A stretch of DNA of 64,000 bases from JACRLV01 sp045863555 (GCA_045863555.1 BTUU01000016.1:1-64000); one strand, 5' to 3'. Counted from the stretch's first letter, positions 17,292 through 27,459 are shown. The notes: a model not told the origin generated them from the sequence alone. Translations and numbers: made by a program.

Positions 17292-17594
17292 TCAGCCGAT
17301 TTTCACAAACCGCTCAACGCTCGCCAGGTCGCGCAGCACGTCAACCGTCGCCGTGATGTTGTACTTCGCACCGCGCGTGATCGAAACCGCCGGACGGCTC
17401 TTCATCTGGTGATGCCACGTCATCGCACCGCGGCGCCACTCTTCCCACGACGGCCGCTTCTGCTGCTGCTTGCGGTGGTGCCGCACGACCGTCGGGTCCT
17501 TCCGCGCCAGACGCACAAGCGTCTTGCGGGCCCCCTCGCTGGTGGGGTTCTTCACGATTTCGAGCACGATCTTCGACCCGGGGGCGATGTTCAT
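17292..17594 (-). CDS. Small basic conserved-type protein, function unknown
   Basis: A 100-residue protein with a good ribosome-binding site (GGAG) and no signal peptide. The first half is MNIAPGSKIVLEIVKNPTSE, followed by a strongly basic, His/Gln/Trp-rich middle (VVRHHRKQQQKRPSWEEW) and SRPAVSITRGAKYNITATVDVLRDLASV at the end. The net positive charge suggests nucleic-acid contact, but no domain is recognised. It is monocistronic, with its own terminator on the left. Codon use is normal for the window, and its clean start and terminator support a real gene. Confidence 0.75.
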   Translation of the reverse strand: MNIAPGSKIVLEIVKNPTSEGARKTLVRLARKDPTVVRHHRKQQQKRPSWEEWRRGAMTWHHQMKSRPAVSITRGAKYNITATVDVLRDLASVERFVKIG

Positions 17595-17719
17595 GGCGCA
17601 AACTCCGTCGCGGACGCAAATTCCGAGCCGAGGAATGTAGCATGCCGCGACCCCGGTCGCAAGCGTCGTTCGCGACCTCTGTGTAAATGCTTGTCGATTC
17701 GATGGTTATGAGTTGGACG

Positions 17720-18724
17720 TCACGGCCGGGTCCCCTCCGCCTTCGGCGGACGGTTCATCAGCTCCGTGATCGCCCCCAGCGGAGTCTTCCGGCCGTGGAG
17801 CACGTCCGAGACCGCCTGCGTGATCGGCATCTCCACCCCCAGCCGCGCCGCCAGCGCCAGCGCCGCCCCCGTCGTCGGAATGCCCTCGACCACCGACGCC
17901 CCCTCGCGCGTGATGTCCGCGATCGTCTCGCCGCTCGCGATCCGCTGCCCGGCCGTCCGGTTGCGCCCGAGCGGCGACACGCAGGTCGTGACCAGGTCGC
18001 CGACCCCCGCCAGCCCCATCAGCGTCTCAGGATACGCCCCCATCGCGACCGCGAGCCGCGTGATCTCCGCGAGACCGCGCGTGAGCAGCGCCGCCTTGGC
18101 ATTGTCACCGGCGTGCAGGCCGTCGAGGATTCCCGCCGCGAGCGCGATCACATTCTTCAGCGCCCCGCCAAGTTCCACGCCGAGCAGATCAGGGTTCGTG
18201 TACACGCGGAACCACGACGTCGTCATGGCCTGCTGTACGAGCTCCGCCGTGACCGGGGGGCTCCCGGCGACGACTACGGTCGCGGGCAGGCACTTCGCCA
18301 CCTCCGGCGCAATCGTCGGACCCGAGAGCACGGCCACCGCGTGGTTCGGCGCGAACTGGCGGATGATCTGCGTCGGCAGGGCGAGCGTGTTCGACTCGAT
18401 GCCCTTCGTCACGCTGCAGATCGCCGCATCCGCTTCGACCAGCCTTCCGATCGACGGCCAGACGCCCCGCAGATGCTGGCACGGGACCGCGGAGATGACG
18501 AGTTCCGCGTTCGCGAGCGCGGCCGCCGCGTCGCCGGTGGGGCGGATCGGATCGGGCAGCCGGATGCCGGGCAGGTAGCGCCGGTTCTCGCGCGTCATGC
18601 GCATCTCGTCGGCCGCGTCGCGCCGGCGGCAGAGCAGGTCGACCGAAGCGCCGTTCGTGGCCAGGATCTGCGCACAGATCGTGCCCATCGCACCCGCCCC
18701 GACCACCGCTGCTTTCGAGATCAT
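17720..18724 (-). CDS. gpsA: Glycerol-3-phosphate dehydrogenase [NAD(P)+]
   Basis: This cytosolic enzyme reduces dihydroxyacetone phosphate to sn-glycerol 3-phosphate for phospholipid synthesis. The 334-residue product has the dinucleotide-binding motif AAVVGAGAMGT at residues 5-15, the family motifs SVTKGIESNT and AVLSGPTIAPEVA, the catalytic-Lys region GVELGGALKNVIALAAG and NAKAALLTRGLAEITRLA. Length is normal. The start at 18724 is fixed by the nucleotide-binding beta strand; the in-frame extension to 18994 lies within addA. The gene follows addA by 47 bases on the same strand, so it may be the end of an addB-addA-gpsA transcript. Confidence 0.93.
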   Translation of the reverse strand: MISKAAVVGAGAMGTICAQILATNGASVDLLCRRRDAADEMRMTRENRRYLPGIRLPDPIRPTGDAAAALANAELVISAVPCQHLRGVWPSIGRLVEADAAICSVTKGIESNTLALPTQIIRQFAPNHAVAVLSGPTIAPEVAKCLPATVVVAGSPPVTAELVQQAMTTSWFRVYTNPDLLGVELGGALKNVIALAAGILDGLHAGDNAKAALLTRGLAEITRLAVAMGAYPETLMGLAGVGDLVTTCVSPLGRNRTAGQRIASGETIADITREGASVVEGIPTTGAALALAARLGVEMPITQAVSDVLHGRKTPLGAITELMNRPPKAEGTRP

Positions 18725-18771
18725 CGCCGCGCAGCCTCCCGGCCTGCCGTCCCCGGCGAGAGTATCGCGGC

Positions 18772-21700
18772 TCACTCGTCGTTTGTCACCGGAGCGAGCC
18801 CGGCCGCCTCGGCGCTCACTGTCGCGAGCACGCTCGGCGAAGTGTCCGCCGCGTGGATGCAGCGGTGGCGGAGAAAGACCAGGTGCGCCGACGCGACCGG
18901 ACGCCCCCGGATGGTCGAGATCGATCGCGCGTAAAGCTGAATCTGCCGCGTGTACATCGCGACGCGCGCGGCGAAATCCGCGTCGTCTCGGCACCGGTCC
19001 GTCTTGTAATCGACGAATACGAGCCCCGCCGGCGTGTCAAACAGGCAGTCGACCTTCCCGCGCAAGAGCACGAAGTCGCGCCGGTCGGCCGTCGGCAGGG
19101 CGGCCACGAACGGCAGCTCCCGTTCCAGCGTCGCGGCCGACGCGACGATCGCCCGCGCGAGGTCCGTCCCGCCGAACCACGCCACGTCGGCGACGGGAAT
19201 CAGCCCAGCTTCTTCGGCCGGCAGCGCGGCGGACAGGCGCAATCGGTCGATCTCCGCCGCGACCGCGCCTTCCGAGTCGAACCGCCGGATGTCGCAAAGC
19301 TGGAAGAACCGATGCACCGCCGTCCCCAGCGGCCGCCCGTCGGTCGCCCCCGATTGCTCGGCAAACGCGGGCAGCGCCAGCGGCGCAGTGGCCTCCGCCC
19401 GCCACGACGACGGATCGGCAGCCCGCTTCGCAGCGCTGACGGACACGGCCGCCGCCGTCCGGGCGAGCCGCAGGTCCGGCTCCGCCGTCAGCAGCCGCTC
19501 GGCCGCGTCGAGCCACGCAAGCTCGGCGTCGTCCAGCGACGGCAGGGGCTCATCGGCATCGCGATTCGTCTGAATTTCGCGCGGCCGCAGCGAACCGTCG
19601 TGCGTCTCGACGAGAACGCCCTTCTCGCCCGTCGCGGCCGCCGCCAGAAGGACCCATTCGAGCATGGACCGCGCGGTCAACCGGTCGAGCAGCGAAGGCG
19701 CGCTCCCATCCTCGAAGCGCAGTTTCATCGCCGCGTACCGCTCGCCGTCGCCATGCCCAATGATGACGAGCCGCTCGCGGGCGCGCGTCGCCGCGACGTA
19801 GAGCAGCCGCATTTCCTCTTCGAGTTCCCGCGCCTCGGCCGACTGCCGCAGCACGGGGTACGCCGCCGACACGACATCACGCCGATCGGGATAGTCGAAG
19901 AACGACAGCCCGACGCCGAGCGATTCGTCGAGGAGCACCGCGCCGTGCCGCCCGCGCCGTGAAAACTCCGCCCCGGCGCCCAGCAGCAGCACCACGGGAA
20001 ATTCGAGCCCCTTCGCCGCGTGGATCGTCATGATCCGCACGACGTCCCCGTCCGGCGCCGAGCCGCCCGCGGGCGAGAAACCTTCGAGTTCGAGCTCGTC
20101 CAGGTGATCCGCAAACTCGGCCGGGTCGTGCAACCCCGCGTCGCCGCACTCGCGCGCATAGCGCTCGACCGCGCGCAGCATCGCCACGCGGTGCTGTCCT
20201 CCCGGCAGCGCCTCGGCAAACGAGTAGAACCCGCCCTCGCGCAGAATCATCGCGACCAGCTCCGGCAATCCGCGCGTTCGGCTCGCCTCGCGCCAGCGAT
20301 CGATCCTCCCCAGCGCGGCCGCGATTCGCATGCGAAGTCCACGATCGCCATCCGAATTCTGGAACGCCGTGAGCCGTTCAAAGAAATCGCCGTGCTCCGC
20401 CGCCGCGCGGATCTGCATCAGCTCGCCCACCGTCAGCCCGACGAGCGGCGAGCGCAGATACGCGGCCAGCGCCAGGTCCTGCCGCCGGCACCTCAGCAGC
20501 GTGAGAATCGTCCGCAGGTCGCCCACCTCGACGCAGTCAAGCATCGACTCGCGCCCGATCGCGGCACAGGGTATCCCCTCGTGCCGCAGCGCCGCCGCAA
20601 GCAGGGCCGCGTTCCCGCGCGCCGATCGCAGGAGGATGACGATGTCGCTCCACCGCAGCGGTCGCAGCCGCAATTCGCCATCCGCGCCGCGCTCGGGCAC
20701 CCGCGCGCCCCCGTTTATCAGCGCCTGAAGCCGGCCGGCCGCGATCAGGGCCTCGCGCTCGATGCGTTCGAGCGGCATCTCACCCCCATCGCCCTGTCGT
20801 GGTTCGTCGCCGTTCGAGGCCTCGCCCGTCTCCTCGCCTTTCTCACCGCTTGCTTCCGCGCGGGTATCGACAATGTGCACTTCCACGCGCGGCGCGCCGT
20901 CCAGCGTCGGGTTCGCGATCTCCGCCCGCATCGCCACGAGCCGCGCATCCGCATCGTAGCGCGTCCCCCCGAGCTGCGAATCGAAAAGCCGCTCAAACCA
21001 CGCATTCAGCGGCTCAAGCACGCCCGTGTGCGCCCGAAAATTGTCCGCCAGCGGCAGCACGCGCCCCTCGACGCGCCCGCCGCGCATGGCCTCCGCGAGT
21101 TCCGCGAACAGCCGCGGCTCCGCCTCGCGAAAACCGTAGATGCTCTGCTTCAGGTCCCCGACCAGGAACCGATTGCCGCGCCCCGGTTCGTGCCGCGCGA
21201 TCAGCCGCACCAGCTCGGCCTGCACCGGGCTCGTATCCTGGTATTCGTCGACGAGGATGTGCTCGTACCGCCCCCGCAGCGCCAGTGCCAGCTCCGTCGG
21301 CTCCAGAACGCCGCTCTTCCCGGGCCGGCCCAGCAGCCGCAGCGCCGCCCGTTGAATGTCGCCGAACTCATACGCGGCGCGGCGGCTCTTTTCCGCACGC
21401 AGCGCGTCGCGATACCGCATCGCGAGCTCGACCAGCAGCCCGACCCAGCGCCGCGCCTCTCCCGCCGTCGCGAGGATGCCCGCAATGACCTCCCGGCTCC
21501 ACGCGTCAAAACGGCCCTGGAGCCAGCGCTTCCGCAGTTCCTGGATCGTCGACTTGTCCGGCTCTTCCACGCGCGGTTTGCGAAGCCCCAGCCGACCTTC
21601 GAGCATGCCAACCGCCGTCTCGATCGATGCCGGCGCGGCCAGCGCCCGTTCGAGGCTGAGCAGCGCCTCGCGATAATCCGCCACCACCGCCCGCCCGGGC

Positions 21701-22422
21701 TCGCTCGCCATCCGCTCGATGACCGCCGGAAGCTCCGCCAGTTGAAATCGGCACTCCCGCCGAACCGCGTCCGCCAGGATCCCCCGCGCCGCCGTCGCCG
21801 TCGCGTCATCATCCAGCCGCGCCGCCTCGCGCTGTCGCGCCACCCACGACTCCGCGTCGATCAGGTGGTCAAAGTGCGCGCTGGTCGCCCGGATCGCCTC
21901 CCGCAGAAACTCATCGCTCGGCCGCACGTGCCGCCGCACCCATTCCTGCATCGGCCCCGAGAGCGGCACGGTGCCCGCGTACAGCGACTCCAGCAGCTCC
22001 TCGAGGACGCGCTCGCGCAGCAGCCCCGCCTGCTCCGGGCTCAGTACCGCATACGCCGGATCAATCTCTGCCGCGTGAAAATTGTCGCGCACGAGCCGCC
22101 CACACCACGCATCGAACGTGCCGATCTCCGCCGTATCCAGCAGCGCCGCCTGAAGCCGCAGGTGCCCCCGCGTCTCACCCGTCGCGCGGGCCGCTTCCTC
22201 GCGCAGCATCCGACCGATGCGCGCCCGCAGCTCCGCCGCGGCCGCACGCGTGAACGTGACGACCAGCAGTTGATCGACTCGGATCCGCGGCGACCCCTGC
22301 GCCAGCAGCCGGATGCAGCGTCGCGCCATCACCTCGGTCTTGCCCGAGCCGGCCGACGCAGACACGAGCAATGCCAGCCCGTCCGTCTCGATCGCCGCGC
22401 GCTGTCGGTCCGTCGGCGTCAT
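18772..22422 (-). CDS. addA: Double-strand break repair helicase-nuclease subunit AddA
   Basis: A 1216-residue UvrD-type superfamily 1 helicase with a C-terminal RecB-family nuclease domain. Walker A is SASAGSGKTEV (residues 21-31), motif II is ILVDEYQDTSPVQ, helicase motifs QLLVVTFTRAAAAELRARI and VRIMTIHAAKGLEFPVVLL are clear, and the nuclease motif is VFVDYKTDRC near the end. AddAB resects double-strand breaks until a recombination hotspot is met, replacing RecBCD in many bacteria. Its ATG overlaps the addB stop by four bases (ATGA), so the subunits are translationally coupled. Length is typical for AddA. Confidence 0.94.
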   Translation of the reverse strand: MTPTDRQRAAIETDGLALLVSASAGSGKTEVMARRCIRLLAQGSPRIRVDQLLVVTFTRAAAAELRARIGRMLREEAARATGETRGHLRLQAALLDTAEIGTFDAWCGRLVRDNFHAAEIDPAYAVLSPEQAGLLRERVLEELLESLYAGTVPLSGPMQEWVRRHVRPSDEFLREAIRATSAHFDHLIDAESWVARQREAARLDDDATATAARGILADAVRRECRFQLAELPAVIERMASEPGRAVVADYREALLSLERALAAPASIETAVGMLEGRLGLRKPRVEEPDKSTIQELRKRWLQGRFDAWSREVIAGILATAGEARRWVGLLVELAMRYRDALRAEKSRRAAYEFGDIQRAALRLLGRPGKSGVLEPTELALALRGRYEHILVDEYQDTSPVQAELVRLIARHEPGRGNRFLVGDLKQSIYGFREAEPRLFAELAEAMRGGRVEGRVLPLADNFRAHTGVLEPLNAWFERLFDSQLGGTRYDADARLVAMRAEIANPTLDGAPRVEVHIVDTRAEASGEKGEETGEASNGDEPRQGDGGEMPLERIEREALIAAGRLQALINGGARVPERGADGELRLRPLRWSDIVILLRSARGNAALLAAALRHEGIPCAAIGRESMLDCVEVGDLRTILTLLRCRRQDLALAAYLRSPLVGLTVGELMQIRAAAEHGDFFERLTAFQNSDGDRGLRMRIAAALGRIDRWREASRTRGLPELVAMILREGGFYSFAEALPGGQHRVAMLRAVERYARECGDAGLHDPAEFADHLDELELEGFSPAGGSAPDGDVVRIMTIHAAKGLEFPVVLLLGAGAEFSRRGRHGAVLLDESLGVGLSFFDYPDRRDVVSAAYPVLRQSAEARELEEEMRLLYVAATRARERLVIIGHGDGERYAAMKLRFEDGSAPSLLDRLTARSMLEWVLLAAAATGEKGVLVETHDGSLRPREIQTNRDADEPLPSLDDAELAWLDAAERLLTAEPDLRLARTAAAVSVSAAKRAADPSSWRAEATAPLALPAFAEQSGATDGRPLGTAVHRFFQLCDIRRFDSEGAVAAEIDRLRLSAALPAEEAGLIPVADVAWFGGTDLARAIVASAATLERELPFVAALPTADRRDFVLLRGKVDCLFDTPAGLVFVDYKTDRCRDDADFAARVAMYTRQIQLYARSISTIRGRPVASAHLVFLRHRCIHAADTSPSVLATVSAEAAGLAPVTNDE

Positions 22423-25400
22423 GGCGGACTCCGGCGACGGCGGGGTTTCGCGGGCGGTTCAGCCGGGGTCGGCGGGGGGTCCTCCGGTGGTGGGGCCTCA
22501 TAGTTGATCTGCGGCAGTCGCACCTCCGCCACCCGCGCGTCATTGAAAATCGGCTCAAACCGGCACAGCCGCTGGTAGTCGCAGCTCCGGCACGCCAGCG
22601 TCCGCTTCTCGATCAGCGGCTCGATCGCCACGCGCCCGTCGCGGATGCCCTTCGCCGCCTCCGCGATCGTCTCCCGCGCCGCCTCGCCGTACGCGTCGAG
22701 TTCCCCGCGCGGCACGACATCCCCGGCGATGCGGCCGTTCTTCTGTCGCGTGATCGCCGCGACCGGGGATTTTCCGCCCTCCTCCAGCCCCGGATGCAGC
22801 CCCGGCCAGATGACCTCGTCGAAGATCCCGACCGGCCGGTACATCATCATCCGCCGCCCGGCTTCGTCGAACCCGGCCACATACCCGCGGTCGAGAACCG
22901 CGGATTCGGGGTAGAGCGGCGCGATCAGCGCCCCGGCCCACTCCACGTGTTTTCCACGCTCGGTGAACAGCTCGCGCGCGACGAGCGAATACGCGATCGC
23001 CTGGAGCCTGTGGCCGGTCAGGAACCTCCCGCGAATCGCCCGCGCCGTCGGCTTGTAATCGTAGATGAGCAGCCGGCGCACGCTCCCGTCGTCCCACGCA
23101 TCCACCCGGTCGATGCTCCCGCGCAGCCCCACCCGTCCCGCTTTCGTCTCGAGCGCCGCGGGCGTCGTCGGCGCGCCATTCTCATCCCGGCCGAAGCGCC
23201 GTTCCGCGGCGATCGGCCGGAAATGGCCCAGGCGCCACCGCGCCGCGTGAACCCGCACCACGTCATCGAGAAACGGCTCCAGCGCCGATGCCAGAAATCG
23301 GGCGTGCTCCGTGCGCCCCACCGATTCGAGCTCACGCTCCCGCCAGCGGCTGATCGCGCTCCGAAGCAGCGCCGTCCATTCGTCGTCCGTCATCCGCCCG
23401 GCGTCACGCGCGCTCGCGGCCGAATTCACGTCCGCCAGGATCGCGTGAGCCGCGGTGCCGAGGGCCCATTCGACCGGCTCCGGTCCGCGGCGCGACGTCA
23501 GCTTGAGCCGGTAGCGGGCCAGATGCTGAAACGGGCACTGCACGTACGATTCGAGCTCCGACGGCGAACCGACCCACAGAAATCCGTCGTCGCGCAGCGT
23601 CGCTTCCAGGTCGCCGGCGATGTTTGCGTACGTTTTTCCCCGGAACAGAAACTCCACCGCCGGTGCGAATTCCGGCCGTGCCCGCAGGCGCCCTTCAAGC
23701 GACCGCCACAATCCGCGCTCGGGCCCCTGTCCGCTGCGCAGCGCTCTCCGCCCGAATTCAGCGGGTACAACCGGCGCTTCGGGCAGCCGCGCCCCGTCGC
23801 CCGCCTTCGAAACCCGGATTGCCCGATCGCCAAAGGCCCGAATCGCCTCGTCGACCAGCGGCGACGGAAAAAGCTCTGCGTCATCATCCCCGCGCGCGGC
23901 GAAGCTCAGCGTCAGTCGCTCCGACGCGCGCGTCATTGCGATGTACCCCAGCAGCCGCTCGCCGTAGACGTCGTCCCGGTTCGACTTCGGCGCGGCCAGA
24001 CCCGCCGCCGTCAGCGCCGTGCGCTCATCGGGCAGAAGCAGCGCATCCTCGGCCGGCGGCGCGGGAAAGATCCCCTCATTCATCGCCACGAGCCACACCC
24101 GCCGCAGTTCGGGGTGCCGGCTCCGATCAATCGACCCGACCAGCACCTGGTCCAGCGTCGCCGGCGCAACGCCGAATGACATCTCGTCGAGCGCCGACGT
24201 CAGAACTGCCGCAAACTCATCAATCGACAGCGGCGCGTCGACCAGCACCGAATCAACGTCATCGAAAAACTCGCACAGCGACTCCCACACCAGCCGGTGC
24301 TGTTCGCTCGCGTCAAAGTCGCCGCGCTCGCGCGACTCCTCGATCCACGCCGCGATCTTCCGCGGCGCCGCCAGCAATTCCAGCGCCGCAAACAGCGCCC
24401 GGCCCCAGTCGCGGCCGGTCGGCGATTCCGTCGGCGCCAGCAGCCTTCGCACCGCCAACACGGCCCGCGCAATCCGCCGCCGCAGCTCGCCGACGGATTT
24501 CCCGCAGCGATGTTCCTCCGGCCACGACTCATCCATCCAGCGCGCCGACCCCCGAATCTCCGACTGAAGCAGCAACTGCTCCAGGTCCTCCAGGTCCTCA
24601 CGCCGCCCGGGCAGGACCTGCGTCCGCAGCAGTCGCAGCCCGGCGGTCGTCGACAGATCGCTCCGCGCCGCTTCCAGCAGCGCAGTCGCCAGTCGCGCCA
24701 GGGCGTGCGCGGCTACCGGCCGACGGTCATCCAGAAAGTAGGGGACGCCGTATTCCTCAAAAACGTCGGCGATGTCGTAAACCAGCGGCCGCAGGTCGCG
24801 GACGATCACGGCACAATCTCGAAATCGCAGTTCGCCGCCCGATTCGAGCACCTGCCGCCGGATCGCCGCTGCCGCGCTGCGCAGTTCATCCAGGTGTGTG
24901 TCGCAGCGGACAACGCGAATGGCGTCCGCCGCCGCCGGCGCAAGCTCGATCGGCATCGGCGTTCCCGTCAGCGCCCGCTCCAGCCACGCCAGTGCCGGGG
25001 CTTTTCCAAACCGCGGCGGTGTCGCGGGGTCCAGCCGGAGCGGCGGCTCCGTGCCGATGTTCTCATCCGCGAACCGGCGCATCAGCGTCTGCCACGTCTC
25101 ACCGGTTCGACGGAACAGGTCAAACGGGTCGGACGCCGGCTGCGGCGCGGCCGCGGGCTCGCACAGCAGCGTGATTTCCATCCGCGCCGCCAGCCGCCCC
25201 AGCGCGACCAGCGTCTCCACCTCCTGCCCCGTGAAGCCCGCGAATCCGTCAACCCAGATTCGGGCCCCGGCCAGCCGCGGACTCGCGAACAACCGCTCGC
25301 GCAGCAGCGCGAGTCGAAACGCCGGGTCAGCCCTCTCCGGGCCGAGCCACTGGAGGTAGAGTGAGTAGACCGATGCTATGGCCGCGGCGCGCCGCCGCGC

Positions 25401-25853
25401 GGCCGGACGTTCGAGCCGGGCCGCCGCGCGGGCCAGGTCCTCGGGCTTGACCGCCTCGCGCAGCAGTTCATCGATGACCTTGTCCAGCTTGGAGAAGAAG
25501 CCCTCGCTCCGCGCGGCCGCCCCGAACGCCGCCACGGTCTCCGGCATGCGCGTCGCGATCGATCGGAGCGCCAGCGTCCGCGTCTGCCGCGAGAGAATGC
25601 GCGGCTCACCGCCGGTCACCTCAAAGACGCGCGTCGCGAGCCGCGAGAAGCTCAGCACCTCCGCCCCGGCGAAGCCGCCGGTCGGCGATCGCCGTGCGAG
25701 TTCCCGCTCCATCTGAAACGTCGCCTGTTCCGGAACGATGAGCAGGCAGCCCGTGGCGTCTCGCGGTTCAGCCGCGATCGCGCGCAGCAGCGACTCGACG
25801 CAATGATGCGTCTTGCCTGCGCCCGATCGCCCCAGCACGAACCGAACCGCCAT
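22419..25853 (-). CDS. addB: Double-strand break repair nuclease subunit AddB
   Basis: A 1144-residue partner of AddA. It has an N-terminal P-loop (VLGRSGAGKTHHC, residues 6-18), an inactivated-helicase middle region, and a C-terminal nuclease domain with LLIYDYKPTAR. The iron-sulfur cluster expected in AddB is visible: one Cys in SYVQCPFQHLARYRL (about residue 773) and three in LACRSCDYQRLCRFE near residue 1090, giving the C-x(n)-CxxC-x(5)-C arrangement that brackets the nuclease. A Pro-rich tail with an Arg-rich end follows. The ribosome-binding site GGAGG lies just before the ATG. First gene of the addB-addA pair. Confidence 0.92.
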   Translation of the reverse strand: MAVRFVLGRSGAGKTHHCVESLLRAIAAEPRDATGCLLIVPEQATFQMERELARRSPTGGFAGAEVLSFSRLATRVFEVTGGEPRILSRQTRTLALRSIATRMPETVAAFGAAARSEGFFSKLDKVIDELLREAVKPEDLARAAARLERPAARRRAAAIASVYSLYLQWLGPERADPAFRLALLRERLFASPRLAGARIWVDGFAGFTGQEVETLVALGRLAARMEITLLCEPAAAPQPASDPFDLFRRTGETWQTLMRRFADENIGTEPPLRLDPATPPRFGKAPALAWLERALTGTPMPIELAPAAADAIRVVRCDTHLDELRSAAAAIRRQVLESGGELRFRDCAVIVRDLRPLVYDIADVFEEYGVPYFLDDRRPVAAHALARLATALLEAARSDLSTTAGLRLLRTQVLPGRREDLEDLEQLLLQSEIRGSARWMDESWPEEHRCGKSVGELRRRIARAVLAVRRLLAPTESPTGRDWGRALFAALELLAAPRKIAAWIEESRERGDFDASEQHRLVWESLCEFFDDVDSVLVDAPLSIDEFAAVLTSALDEMSFGVAPATLDQVLVGSIDRSRHPELRRVWLVAMNEGIFPAPPAEDALLLPDERTALTAAGLAAPKSNRDDVYGERLLGYIAMTRASERLTLSFAARGDDDAELFPSPLVDEAIRAFGDRAIRVSKAGDGARLPEAPVVPAEFGRRALRSGQGPERGLWRSLEGRLRARPEFAPAVEFLFRGKTYANIAGDLEATLRDDGFLWVGSPSELESYVQCPFQHLARYRLKLTSRRGPEPVEWALGTAAHAILADVNSAASARDAGRMTDDEWTALLRSAISRWRERELESVGRTEHARFLASALEPFLDDVVRVHAARWRLGHFRPIAAERRFGRDENGAPTTPAALETKAGRVGLRGSIDRVDAWDDGSVRRLLIYDYKPTARAIRGRFLTGHRLQAIAYSLVARELFTERGKHVEWAGALIAPLYPESAVLDRGYVAGFDEAGRRMMMYRPVGIFDEVIWPGLHPGLEEGGKSPVAAITRQKNGRIAGDVVPRGELDAYGEAARETIAEAAKGIRDGRVAIEPLIEKRTLACRSCDYQRLCRFEPIFNDARVAEVRLPQINYEAPPPEDPPPTPAEPPAKPRRRRSPP

Positions 25854-25984
25854 CCCGGCCTCCCGCGCACGCCTCCGCGTCCGGTTCGGATGATCAGCCG
25901 GTGGGGCGCCTTCGTCAAAGACGCCGAATCAGTCCAAATGTGTGAGAAATTTCCGCGCGTCGGCCACGAATTCGCGCCCAGACG

Positions 25985-26024
25985 AAAAACCCCCGCCCCG
26001 CGCGGGTGACCGACGCGAGGCGGG
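25985..26024 (-). terminator. Intrinsic terminator of the PEP-CTERM gene
   Basis: On the minus strand an 11-bp GC stem (arms 26024-26014 and 26002-25992, one G-U pair) is followed by GGTTTTT. It lies 46 bases after the stop of the peptidase gene. Confidence 0.8.
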
Positions 26025-26069
26025 TGCCCAGACAAGTTTCAATCGCCCCGTGCCGTGGCGAGCCGCGCG

Positions 26070-27197
26070 TCAGTGCCGGCGCCGCACCATCGGAATCACG
26101 CCCAGCGCCAGAAGCACCAGCGACGCCGGCTCCGGAACCGTCGCGATCCAGAACATGTCGTCAAAGCCCGTCCCCGCGTTCGTCGGCGACTGCGAGCCGT
26201 AGTACGGCCAGTTCTGCGCCCGCTGCCCCCACGAATAGCCCTCGCCGACGTCCGCACCCCATCCCGCCAGGAGAAAATCATGCTGATCGGCGTCGATCAG
26301 AATCCCCGCCCGGATCTGGTCCGATGAATCCGCAAACCCGATCCACCAGCCGATGTCATCCGTGTGGCTGATCGCCACTTCGTCCGCATCGCTCGCAGTC
26401 AGGCCGGAAAACGCCGAGTAGAGGTCTTCCGCGCCGATCATCGCCGTCGCCGCCGCGAGCGCTTCCGCCTCGGAGAGCGGTGCACCGGGTGCGGGCCGCG
26501 TCGGTTCGCCGACCTCCGCCGGCGCGGGATCGGGGTCGACGACGCTGGCCAGCTTGCCGTTCCACGTCGTGCCCCAGCGGCTGCCCGTCTGGTAGCTCTT
26601 CTTCCACGTTTCGTACGAGACCTTCTGTTTCTTCCCCGCCTTCATCGCCAGGTTCGGATCGTTGATGTACACGTTCTGCACCGTGAAATTTCCAGTGCTC
26701 GGCCGCGCACTCGTCTCAACACCCGTGACCGCGACCCAGTGATCGCCGCGAAAAATCAGCGATGCCGACGGCGTGCCGAAAACCTCCGCCGTGTACGCCA
26801 GCTTCCCGACCGCCTTCGCGACGTCCGCGCCGTTCTGCACGTCGATCCGCCACCGGTCCGCCGGGCTGCTCCGCGTATCATTCGCGACGATCGCCGCCCG
26901 CAGACCGTTTGGGTCCGTCGCGTACGCCTCGCCCTCCGTGTTGTTCGCGCGGATCGTGGTCCAGAGCTGATCCTGCGTCCGGTCCCGGCCGCTGACCGGC
27001 GTCGAGTTGAGGATCATCCGCGCGGTCGCGGGCCCGCAGTAATTCGCCTGCTCCTGGCGGTACCAGGGCGTCGCGTTCACCGGCCCCCAGATGTCGGCCG
27101 ACGCCGGCGCGATCGCCAGGACGCATGCGGCAATTCCCGCAGACCAGCGCGTGCGAATGTCGCAGCCACCGAACGTCATCGTTTGGATCCGAGTCAT
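26070..27197 (-). CDS. PEP-CTERM protein with a C39-like papain-fold peptidase domain
   Basis: A 375-residue secreted protein. The signal peptide ends near PASA (residue 34). It then shows WYRQEQANYCGPATARMIL, with Cys54 as probable nucleophile, GDHWVAVTGVE with His153 and VYINDP with Asp180, an arrangement that fits a C39-like peptidase. The C-terminal half has no recognised domain. The tail, VPEPASLVLLALGVIPMVRRRH, is a textbook PEP-CTERM signal, so the protein should be processed by an exosortase during export; no exosortase gene is in the window. The start at 27197 has GGAGA six bases upstream; an in-frame extension to 27299 has no such site. Confidence 0.85.
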   Translation of the reverse strand: MTRIQTMTFGGCDIRTRWSAGIAACVLAIAPASADIWGPVNATPWYRQEQANYCGPATARMILNSTPVSGRDRTQDQLWTTIRANNTEGEAYATDPNGLRAAIVANDTRSSPADRWRIDVQNGADVAKAVGKLAYTAEVFGTPSASLIFRGDHWVAVTGVETSARPSTGNFTVQNVYINDPNLAMKAGKKQKVSYETWKKSYQTGSRWGTTWNGKLASVVDPDPAPAEVGEPTRPAPGAPLSEAEALAAATAMIGAEDLYSAFSGLTASDADEVAISHTDDIGWWIGFADSSDQIRAGILIDADQHDFLLAGWGADVGEGYSWGQRAQNWPYYGSQSPTNAGTGFDDMFWIATVPEPASLVLLALGVIPMVRRRH

Positions 27198-27459
27198 CGC
27201 AGTTCTCCACGGCCCAACAGGGGGCCGAGCCTGCGCTCCGGCGACAGGGGACCGAGCCGGTGTTGGGAGCCGCTCGTCGGGCGTCCCGCACGTCGCCATC
27301 CGTCATCGCGTGATTTCGCGCGCCCGGCCGTCAGAAATTCGCCCAGTTGCGCAAGATTCCCCAAAATGCAATTGCCGGCCCGAAGACCTCTGAGCGACTC
27401 GCCGCCGCGGCTATAATCCTAAGTGTGGGTCGAAGGGGAGGTTTTTCCGGAGACCCGCC

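Noticed and set aside
20020..24179. Long plus-strand frames opposite addA and addB
   Set aside because: Arg/Pro/His-rich, without start signals. addA and addB on the other strand have all expected helicase and nuclease motifs.
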